Shown here in pieces: positions 6,101 through 12,076 of a stretch of DNA of 12,076 nucleotides. Origin of the DNA: JBNJEM01 sp051745935 (lineage in GTDB: Bacteria > Planctomycetota > Planctomycetia > Pirellulales > Pirellulaceae); contig JBNJEM010000178.1 of assembly GCA_051745935.1 (NCBI GenBank), positions 1 to 12,076 on the forward strand, read 5' to 3'. Under the pieces are notes generated by a model. That model ran no database searches, was not told where the DNA came from, and worked only from the letters and a program-made list of their open reading frames with translations. Positions within the stretch are counted from its first letter, which is position 1. Each line of letters opens with the position of its first letter. The position numbers were made by a program, and so were the translations under genes.

Positions 6101-9100
6101 TTCTTCTCTCCCAGGCAAATAATGCTACCATTCATGGTGGACATATAAAGTCGATCGCCGGCCGCGATCAGACTGTCAAACACGACAGCCGCGGGCAATT
6201 TCGACTCGGATACGACCTTTCCGTTCGAGGTTGAGATCACTTGAAACACGGAATTTCGCTTGCCAATCATCGCTTCGTAAGCCAGTTGTTGCGAGGTTAA
6301 ATCGGGCGGGCCCGCCAGGTAGAGGTGCTCGTCGGCCAGCACCATCCCCTGCACGCGAATCGGTGTCTTCCGCGACCAGATGGGAAGTTCCGTTCGCGAG
6401 AAGCCCCGACCCTTCTCCGCGCCGATGTCCATCACGTCGAGCACGGGTTTGGTGGTATTGCGATCCGCCATCAACTGATAGCCGCTTCCCGGCTGGAACT
6501 CGGGGCTGTGCCCGCGCCGCTTGGTATAGACCTTGAGCGCATACGTGGCCGAGTCATCGAATACCAGAATCTGGCCGGACTTGGGTGCCCGGTAGGTGAA
6601 ATAGTAGCCGGGCCAGCGCTCGCTGTGGATCCAATAAGTCCGGTTGAACCAGGTCTTGTCCAAAAAGCCATCGGTGGTCATCAGATGGGGCTCCGCCTGC
6701 CGGTCACCGAGTTTGGTAATCCGCGGCATCTCGTCCCGCGTCAGGTCCGCGTTGAACCGCTTCTGGAACAGGTAGATATCCTCCCGGCCGGCGACGAGCA
6801 GGTCGGTCTTGGCGCCCTCCATGTCGAAGGGGCGGCCCCCGTATTTGGTTACGTCCGGCTCTTCACTCCGCAGTCGGGTTTGGTGCACGACCTGTCCACT
6901 GTAGGGATCGAGTGCGTACACGTGGATGCCCCCATCAAGATGACTGGAGCGGCCGGCCGTGCAATAAACCTTGTCGTCCCGGACCAGTACGCTCCCGTGA
7001 ACGGGCCAGGCTGATTCCAACCGGTCCTTGACACAGACCTGCCGGTCTTCCGGAGCGGCCTGGAACCGCCATGCGAGTGTCCCGTCCGCCGCGGAGAGAC
7101 AGTATACATATCCATCCGTGCTGCCAAAAATACAAAGTCCATCGTGAATGGTGGGCGGAGAGTCTATACGACCGTCCGCGACGAAATCCCAGAGATGCTT
7201 GCCATCCTTGGCACGCAGCGCATGGACCATATGCGCTTCGGGTTCGGCCACGAATATCTTTCCGCCCGCGGCCACGAGCGGCGTTAGGATGTCGCTAGGA
7301 CGCTCTCTAAGCTTCGGCGGGGAATCCGGATCGGGCGGCGGCTTCTGGCCACCGATGGCGATCGCCTTGACATTTCCCAATCGCCCTTCGACCTGCTGGC
7401 GCGGCTTGAGAGTCACGTCATGGGGCCCCGATTCCGCCACCTCGATTTCACCCACCCGGATCCACACGTACTGCTCCCAGGTGTCGGTATGCCGGATCTT
7501 TCCCGTTAGCTTTTCCCGGCCGATGGAAAGCTCAAAAACAGACCCCCCTTTCCCCTGGTTTGCTTGCAGCAGCCAGACTGGTTGTTTACCCGCGTTATCG
7601 ATGTCCGCTTCCCACGTGGCGAACGTATCCTTGCCTCGCCACGCGATGATGGCATCTCCCGATTTTCGGGCCCCGTCCCCGTGTATGGTCGCCTCCGCCG
7701 AGGATAGGACCACCGTTTCCTCGCCAACGGATTGGTCGTTCTTCGCCGACTCAAACGCCGGCGGACAGACCGAGGTTTCCCAGGCGGGCGTTAGGTTGAC
7801 CGGCAAGGAGGCATCCCGCGAGCCGCTCCGGAACACATCATGCCGGTAGATGGGCCAATCCGTCGAGGACGCCGGAGATGTCAGCTCGCCGGCGGCACAC
7901 GAGGCGTAGGCGGGACCTTTCTGCAACCGGGATTCTGGTTCATCTCCCGCCGCCTCGCTGGCGGGAACCGCGCGAGACGAAGCCAAGGCGTTGAGTCCAG
8001 TCAGCAAGACGCCTTGGTAGCAAAAACACTGGCTCGGCGGCGTATACAAGAAGCCGTTGGCCGGCAGCATTCCATAGCCGCAGGCACCGCGAGTCCAGTT
8101 CGCTCGCATGTGATCTCCGCCCTGTAAATCGAAAAACTCCACCCCCCGTTTGTTCAACAGCAGATAGCGGCTGGTCGCCTTGGGCGGATAGCAGCGGATG
8201 TGATGGCCGGCCGTGACCAGTCGTTCCGCTTTCACCGTCTTCCGAACCTCGCCGGTCAACGGGTCGCGTCCTTCTCGAACTTCTTCTTGGTGTTGCCATA
8301 CGAATGACCTAGGCCCCACGTGCCCCCAGGCGCACCACATCAACCCGTTGGCGCCGAACAGTCCCGGTGGGTTTCTCGCATGAGGATTTCCGTCCGGACC
8401 GGTCCACAACAATTCTCCGCTTTTCAGCGAGAAGGCCCTGGTGCTGCCCCCCGTCAAAAACACGGCGCCCTTATACAAGACCGCGTAACCTCGCTTGTGA
8501 GGTTTCACATCACTCCGCCACAGCTCTTCACCGCTGTCGAGCTTCAGGCAGACGAGCTGATCACGGTCGCAGTAGCATACTCGGCCTTCACCGGCTACCA
8601 GCGTATTCGCGCCCACTGAACCGGTCGACTTTTTCCAAAGCAGCTCCCCATTTTCTGGCTTGGCGGCGGCAATGTATAAGCCGGGATTGTCACCACCCAG
8701 CTGCGTGCAGAGAATCACGCGGTTTTCACAAACCGAGATCTCATGAACCTTGCCCGTTTCTTCGCGGGTGTGAATGGTTTCGCCCGTTGCGGCGTCGAGA
8801 ATGGAAAGCGGTCCCTTGGATTCCAAGGTGACGTATACCTTGTCGTCCACCGCCACCAGCGCATGGGGATTGATGCGGTCGCACGGACGCCGCCACAGCA
8901 GTTTTCCGTTGAACGCATCCCGCGCGATCAGGGTCCAGAACGTTGGTACGCCGCGCGGCTGCCCAATAATCCCTTCGTCAATCACGCCAATCAAACGGCC
9001 GTTGCTCGAGATGAGTGTTTGCACGCTGGAGGCGAATTCGTGGCTCCGGCACCACATGGGATTCGACTTCCACTGCAGGTGCCGCGGCGGTCCCACCTGC

Positions 9101-9681
9101 TCGTCCTCGGCAACGGCGTTGTTCCCCGCGTCGTGCAAGTAGTGCGTCCACTGGTCAATCCGTTCAGGTACCGGTTTCCGATACTTGTTCCATCCCGGCA
9201 GCCCCCGCGGCGACTCACCGACAAGGTCCAATGAGTCGCTCTCCAACGCACGTGGTGTCAGGGCGATCCCACGGGGAGCCAGCACACGTGGAATTTCACC
9301 GCCGGCAATCGGCGAGTCGCTGGTAATCACGATCAGGTTCGCCATATCGTCGCCATACGGCAAACGCGTACCGTCCCACTGCCTGACCGACACGTCGCCA
9401 TGGAGCCCGAGTGAACGAAGATGGTTTCGAGCCGCCTTCACCTGCCCTGGATCCCGATCCAAGCCTTGTACGAGATATCGCTCATCCGCCAATAAGCCCG
9501 CGGTAATTCGACCGTCGTCACATCCCACGTGGATGACGAGTCCGCCCTCCACGCCCGACGCGCCTAGAATCATCGCCGCCTTTTCTTCCGAACGCTTGCC
9601 CTCCGCCGCAACCAGACTCCAGGCGGGGAAAAGAATCGCCAAGGCGGCCACCCGAAGCACTTTGCTATTGTGAAAAAGCAT
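6097..9681 (-). CDS. Giant secreted PQQ-type beta-propeller protein with methyltransferase-like N-terminus
   Basis: About 1194 residues; the numbers here count from the alternative ATG at 9690. A signal peptide (5-29, LRVAALAILFPAWSLVAAE) is followed by a Rossmann-like segment (about 48-155) with IHVGCDDG and GLDRD, resembling class I SAM-methyltransferase motifs. A linker with the planctomycete-typical DQWTHYLHDAGNNAVA (179-194) leads to PQQ-like propeller blades at about 200-565, with repeats such as DAFNGKLLW, KPENGELLW and LDSGEELW. A low-complexity linker (568-612) precedes a second propeller (about 613-1194). Near its start a 150-residue insert (641-792) looks like a carbohydrate-binding sandwich. 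The family is usually described as PQQ-binding-like or BamB-like; PQQ binding is not shown. ATG 9681 is chosen over ATG 9690 because AAAGGA lies 8 nt ahead of it, against direct contact for the other. It is first in an operon with dehydrogenase 1. Confidence 0.92.
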   Translation of the reverse strand: MLFHNSKVLRVAALAILFPAWSLVAAEGKRSEEKAAMILGASGVEGGLVIHVGCDDGRITAGLLADERYLVQGLDRDPGQVKAARNHLRSLGLHGDVSVRQWDGTRLPYGDDMANLIVITSDSPIAGGEIPRVLAPRGIALTPRALESDSLDLVGESPRGLPGWNKYRKPVPERIDQWTHYLHDAGNNAVAEDEQVGPPRHLQWKSNPMWCRSHEFASSVQTLISSNGRLIGVIDEGIIGQPRGVPTFWTLIARDAFNGKLLWRRPCDRINPHALVAVDDKVYVTLESKGPLSILDAATGETIHTREETGKVHEISVCENRVILCTQLGGDNPGLYIAAAKPENGELLWKKSTGSVGANTLVAGEGRVCYCDRDQLVCLKLDSGEELWRSDVKPHKRGYAVLYKGAVFLTGGSTRAFSLKSGELLWTGPDGNPHARNPPGLFGANGLMWCAWGHVGPRSFVWQHQEEVREGRDPLTGEVRKTVKAERLVTAGHHIRCYPPKATSRYLLLNKRGVEFFDLQGGDHMRANWTRGACGYGMLPANGFLYTPPSQCFCYQGVLLTGLNALASSRAVPASEAAGDEPESRLQKGPAYASCAAGELTSPASSTDWPIYRHDVFRSGSRDASLPVNLTPAWETSVCPPAFESAKNDQSVGEETVVLSSAEATIHGDGARKSGDAIIAWRGKDTFATWEADIDNAGKQPVWLLQANQGKGGSVFELSIGREKLTGKIRHTDTWEQYVWIRVGEIEVAESGPHDVTLKPRQQVEGRLGNVKAIAIGGQKPPPDPDSPPKLRERPSDILTPLVAAGGKIFVAEPEAHMVHALRAKDGKHLWDFVADGRIDSPPTIHDGLCIFGSTDGYVYCLSAADGTLAWRFQAAPEDRQVCVKDRLESAWPVHGSVLVRDDKVYCTAGRSSHLDGGIHVYALDPYSGQVVHQTRLRSEEPDVTKYGGRPFDMEGAKTDLLVAGREDIYLFQKRFNADLTRDEMPRITKLGDRQAEPHLMTTDGFLDKTWFNRTYWIHSERWPGYYFTYRAPKSGQILVFDDSATYALKVYTKRRGHSPEFQPGSGYQLMADRNTTKPVLDVMDIGAEKGRGFSRTELPIWSRKTPIRVQGMVLADEHLYLAGPPDLTSQQLAYEAMIGKRNSVFQVISTSNGKVVSESKLPAAVVFDSLIAAGDRLYMSTMNGSIICLGEKK
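6108..6112 (-). promoter_or_regulatory. Ribosome binding site deciding the dehydrogenase 1 start
   Basis: GGGAG on the minus strand, 7 nt before ATG 6100 and inside the end of the propeller gene. It favours the ATG that overlaps the upstream stop codon over the TTG at 6118. Confidence 0.65.
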
Positions 9682-9689
9682 CGCTCCCA

Positions 9690-9695
9690 TCCTTT
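9690..9695 (-). promoter_or_regulatory. Ribosome binding site deciding the propeller gene start
   Basis: AAAGGA on the minus strand lies 8 nt before ATG 9681. The other in-frame ATG (9690) directly abuts AAAGG, leaving no spacer, so 9681 is the likelier start. Confidence 0.6.
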
Positions 9696-9697
9696 GT

Positions 9698-9796
9698 TAT
9701 ACCGGTCGCGGATGACTTTCTCCACCGCAAGTCCGACCAACGGGAGGACGGCTTGCGTCGGGCAGCGTGCCACCCGGAAAAATTCAACCGCCTGAA
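9698..9796 (-). repeat. 100-bp dispersed repeat, copy 3 (inverted)
   Basis: The reverse complement matches copies 1 and 2 over their full length with about eight substitutions (roughly 92% identity by eye). The 3' end of the unit lies 16 nt before the propeller start codon, so it must be in its leader or promoter. The internal stem survives: TTGCGG pairs with CCGCGA (plus-strand 9725-9730 and 9706-9711), the one stem substitution giving a G-U wobble. The core around the CTGCCCGACGCAAGCCGTCC stretch is unchanged. Confidence 0.88.
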
Positions 9797-9837
9797 ATAT
9801 ATATCGAACGCCAAAACTCGTCTAAGAAGCCATGACA

Positions 9838-9853
9838 AACCACTACAGTGGTT
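9838..9853. promoter_or_regulatory. Small dyad in the divergent intergenic region
   Basis: AACCACTACAGTGGTT is a perfect inverted repeat with 7-bp arms and a 2-nt centre. It lies between the divergent propeller operon and dehydrogenase 2. Its size and position would suit an operator for a dimeric regulator, but that is inference from symmetry alone and no regulator gene is in the window. Confidence 0.3.
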
Positions 9854-9910
9854 AGTGTGACATGTTTTCAGGGCGAACTCAATAGACCCCAACGTTGCAA
9901 AAAGGAATGC

Positions 9911-10055
9911 GTAGGACGGGTCTCCAGGCCCGTCTATCACAGTGGAAAATGGTCATCTTGCGGATGTTTGCAGACTTCACGTTTCGTGAACTTTGCAGAC
10001 AGTGAATCAAAGTCGGTTTCGCACGCCAACAGACGGGCCTGGAGACCCGTCCTAC
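9911..10055. mobile_element. MITE/REP-like palindromic element
   Basis: A perfect 25-bp inverted repeat forms the ends: GTAGGACGGGTCTCCAGGCC plus CGTCT (9911-9935) and its complement (10031-10055). Each arm is itself a hairpin (GACGGG with CCCGTC). In the centre lies a perfect stem TTCACG-TTT-CGTGAA (9976-9990), flanked by direct repeats TTTGCAGAC (9967-9975, 9992-10000). A weaker outer match, GTTGCA (9894-9899) with TGCAAC (10067-10072), sits 11 nt outside each arm, so the element may reach 9894-10072. It has no coding capacity and no clear target duplication. Similar palindromes are, from memory, abundant in planctomycete genomes. Confidence 0.75.
9976..9990. repeat. Central hairpin of the MITE-like element
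   Basis: Perfect 6-bp stem TTCACG/CGTGAA with a TTT loop, placed between two 9-bp direct repeats TTTGCAGAC, giving a symmetric core inside the larger palindrome. Confidence 0.6.
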
Positions 10056-10198
10056 TTCAATCGTTATGCAACTGCAGGGTAGACCCACCCGGGGTTGGAC
10101 CGCCAGCACGCCGGCGAAAAGAAAAGATTCCGTGTGGGCCATTGAGACCAGGGCGAAATCATCGGAGAATATCCCGTGCGGCATCTACTACCTTTTAC

Positions 10199-10204
10199 AG
10201 GAGG
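10199..10204 (+). promoter_or_regulatory. Strong ribosome binding site for dehydrogenase 2
   Basis: AGGAGG lies 7 nt before ATG 10212. It decides that start over the ATG-less upstream extension to 10176 and places the Tat motif at the normal distance from the N-terminus. Confidence 0.85.
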
Positions 10205-10211
10205 GAAGGAC

Positions 10212-11591
10212 ATGAATGACCAGACAACTCGGCGTGGCTTTTTGAAGCGTGCCGCCGTGCCGGCGGCGGGCTGGATGATCCTGGGATCGGCCCGCTCGGC
10301 CCGGGCCTATCACGCCAATGAAAAGCTGAATGTCGCGGTGGTTGGAGTTGGCAAGCGGGGCAGTTGGCACGTCGGGGTGGTCCCTCGGTTGAATGAGAAT
10401 CTCGTGGCGTTGTGCGACGTGGATCACCAGCGCGCGGCGGAGGTGTTCAAACAGTATCCGGACGTTCCCAAGTATCAAGACTTTCGGAAGATGCTTGATG
10501 AGCTGGACCGTCGGATCGATGCCGTGGTGGTGGCCACGCCTGACCACACGCACGCGGTGATTTCCGCCAGAGCGATGAAACGCGGCAAGCACGTCTATGT
10601 GGAAAAGCCCGCCGCGCACGACGTGGGGGAAGCCCGCGCGCTCCGCCGGATCGCTAACGAAAAAAAAGTGGCCACGCAGCAAGGGAACCAGGGCATGGCC
10701 ACCGATTCATTTCGGCGGACCTTGGAGCTGGTTCAAGAGGGGGCGATTGGCGAGATTCAAGAAGCACACGTCTGGTTCGTCTTTGGCGGATCGGGACCAC
10801 GCCAGCGCCCCACCGATACACCACCAGTGCCAGAGCACCTCGACTGGAACTGCTTCCTGGGCCCCGCCCCGTTTCGTCCATATCATCCCACCTACGTCAA
10901 CGGCTGGGGCGCATGGCGTGAATACGGCACCGGTTGCCTCGGTGGAGGCGGCTCGCACGCCATCAACATGGCCTTCAAAGGACTGGAACTCGACAGCCTG
11001 TGGCAGGGGCGGCGGGAGGGATCCATTCATGTCGAAGTAGAGATTCCAGAGGCATGCCCCGAAAACTTTCCGCGTTGGCAAGTCAGCCGGTTCGATGTCC
11101 CGGTCGGCGGACGCCGCGCCCCGGTCCCCATTCACTGGTACAACGCCCCAGAACGGGAGCTCAAGCGAAAAGGCATTTGGGATCGGCTGGAAAAGATCGC
11201 GGGGCGGCCCCTGGCATGGACGGATGGCAGCTGGACCCCTCATTCCGGAACGCTGCTGGTGGGAACCAAAGGCGTGGTGCATACCAACGCACATAACTCG
11301 GTTTGCGAGATCTTGCCCCAGAAAGATTTTCCAAGCACCAGTGAATCGCCCCATTCGCTCCCCAGCGTGGCGGGCCATCAGCAGGAATGGATTGCCGCCT
11401 GCAAGGGAGGCCCCCCGCCATTGTCCAATTTCAACCATTCCGGCCCCGCCATGGAACTTCTCTTGCTCGGCAACGTGGCCTCGCTCGTGAATGGCCCCAT
11501 TGAATTCGAGCCCGGCCGGTGCCAGATCACCAACAATGAAAAGGCCAATCGGGCGCTGCGCCCCAAACACCGGGAACAATGGCACCTTTGA
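10212..11591 (+). CDS. Tat-exported Gfo/Idh/MocA family oxidoreductase 2
   Basis: A 459-residue NAD(P)-dependent dehydrogenase-like protein. Twin-arginine signal TTRRGFLKRAAVPAAG (residues 5-20) with an AxA-like end near 28-32 indicates Tat export. The Rossmann domain has VVGVGKRG (43-50), ALCDVD (66-71) and ATPDHTHA (108-115). The catalytic-type EKP motif is intact (VYVEKPAAH, Lys132), unlike dehydrogenase 1. The second domain has a glycine-rich GCLGGGGSHAINMAFKGLEL segment, keeping the family histidine. It is clearly paralogous to dehydrogenase 1, with near-identical stretches such as AMKRGKHVYVE. It is transcribed divergently from the propeller operon across a 530-bp gap and appears monocistronic, with a candidate terminator 38 nt after the stop. 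Substrate is not predictable; sugars, inositols or sugar acids are usual for the family. Confidence 0.94.
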   Translation: MNDQTTRRGFLKRAAVPAAGWMILGSARSARAYHANEKLNVAVVGVGKRGSWHVGVVPRLNENLVALCDVDHQRAAEVFKQYPDVPKYQDFRKMLDELDRRIDAVVVATPDHTHAVISARAMKRGKHVYVEKPAAHDVGEARALRRIANEKKVATQQGNQGMATDSFRRTLELVQEGAIGEIQEAHVWFVFGGSGPRQRPTDTPPVPEHLDWNCFLGPAPFRPYHPTYVNGWGAWREYGTGCLGGGGSHAINMAFKGLELDSLWQGRREGSIHVEVEIPEACPENFPRWQVSRFDVPVGGRRAPVPIHWYNAPERELKRKGIWDRLEKIAGRPLAWTDGSWTPHSGTLLVGTKGVVHTNAHNSVCEILPQKDFPSTSESPHSLPSVAGHQQEWIAACKGGPPPLSNFNHSGPAMELLLLGNVASLVNGPIEFEPGRCQITNNEKANRALRPKHREQWHL

Positions 11592-11629
11592 TTGCCTGCC
11601 ACTAAACAACCCAGCGTGACGTCGAAAGA

Positions 11630-11662
11630 CGCGCTTACGGGAATGAAGCGCGAAGTGTTTTG
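11630..11662 (+). terminator. Candidate intrinsic terminator of dehydrogenase 2
   Basis: CGCGCTT (11630-11636) pairs perfectly with AAGCGCG (11646-11652) around a 9-nt loop, beginning 38 nt after the stop codon, and is followed by AAGTGTTTTG. The stem is GC-rich but short and the T-tract is weak, so termination is plausible rather than certain. Confidence 0.4.
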
Positions 11663-11855
11663 CTTACGTGGGACCTTGAGTTTGACGAATGTCGAGTGAC
11701 GAACATATTGTGTTGGGGCCTCGCCATCATGGACAATGTTGGCGAACGCCGTTTGCCCCGCCAAGGTCGCTCCAAGAGTGAAGCAAGTTTGGCGCCGGAT
11801 TGGGATATGCGGACTGTGTACCGCATGGGTCCCGCCTAATTGGACAGCGCCACTT

Positions 11856-11896
11856 TCCGGCGCAACTGCCGGACCCCAACGGCCTTGCGCCGTTGG
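11856..11896. repeat. Two adjacent hairpins with a competing third pairing
   Basis: TCCGGC (11856-11861) pairs with GCCGGA (11868-11873), and CCAACGGC (11876-11883) pairs with GCCGTTGG (11889-11896). Alternatively CGGCGCAA (11858-11865) pairs with TTGCGCCG (11885-11892), excluding both. No T-run follows and no gene is visible downstream within the window. Confidence 0.5.
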
Positions 11897-12076
11897 TGAA
11901 CCAGATGGAGGGCTAGGCGACCGTCCCCAGAAACAACCTTCCCGCTCGCAGGAAGGCCGAGGGAGCGGCAGCGTCAGGCTGGGCTGGCCAAAATCCCGGA
12001 AATTGGGTAAACGAGCGGGAGTAGGCTTACAGCATTTGTTGCGCGTCCTCCTTTCAAACCCTGGACCTCTCCCCCC

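Larger units (their letters stand above)
11592..12076. other. Non-coding tail with hairpins
   Basis: About 485 bases after dehydrogenase 2 with no convincing gene on either strand; the short open frames have neither family resemblance nor good ribosome sites. It holds a candidate terminator (11630-11662) and a pair of overlapping hairpins (11856-11896). The sequence ends in a C-run, which could be a contig end. Confidence 0.6.

Noticed and set aside
11834..11920. Integron attC-like outline (GCCTAAT ... GCTAGGC)
   Set aside because: Only the outer six bases pair; the inner arms do not match and the core GTT/AAC triplets are not both present.
1..12076. CRISPR arrays, tRNA or rRNA genes
   Set aside because: No regularly spaced short repeats with unique spacers and no tRNA cloverleaf or rRNA signature seen on either strand.

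Overview
The window looks like a piece of a Planctomycetota genome, probably from an uncultured or draft-assembled member of the Pirellulales/Gemmatales type. The protein families point that way: a DUF4838 secreted glycosidase-like protein, Tat-exported Gfo/Idh/MocA dehydrogenases, and a very large exported PQQ-type beta-propeller protein. Coding DNA is GC-rich, gene spacing is loose, and the gaps are full of short palindromic repeats. I place the phylum with fair confidence and nothing below it.

Layout, left to right. Positions 1-199 hold two almost identical tandem copies of a 100-bp repeat. An ABC transporter ATPase follows (381-1286, +), but no permease gene comes after it. Instead there is non-coding debris and a fragment resembling the C-terminal half of an Rpn-type (PD-(D/E)XK) nuclease/transposase (1372-1785). 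Next is a large DUF4838 protein (1775-4540, +), whose 5' end carries a degenerate 81-bp-period repeat that makes its true start uncertain. A 186-bp gap with hairpins separates it from a convergent two-gene minus-strand operon. That operon is a giant propeller protein (9681 to 6097) followed, with a 4-bp ATGA overlap, by Gfo/Idh/MocA dehydrogenase 1 (6100 to 4727). A third, inverted copy of the 100-bp repeat ends 16 nt before the propeller start codon. The 530-bp divergent gap up to the next gene holds that repeat, a small dyad and a 145-bp palindromic MITE-like element. Gfo/Idh/MocA dehydrogenase 2 (10212-11591, +) comes next, then about 480 bp with no gene but several hairpins.

How the genes may work together: the exported DUF4838 protein (glucuronidase/hexosaminidase-like), the exported propeller protein with an inserted sugar-binding-like sandwich, and two exported sugar-type dehydrogenases fit a dispersed polysaccharide or sugar-acid catabolic locus of the kind common in Planctomycetota. 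Substrate and pathway cannot be read from the sequence.

The points most worth a second look are these: the 100-bp repeat that brackets the cluster in inward-facing orientation and sits in the leader of the propeller operon; the propeller protein with a degenerate methyltransferase-like N-terminus and a beta-sandwich spliced into the start of its second propeller; dehydrogenase 1, whose expected EKP lysine is an alanine while its neighbour keeps it; and the MITE-like element with a related half-size copy elsewhere in the window.
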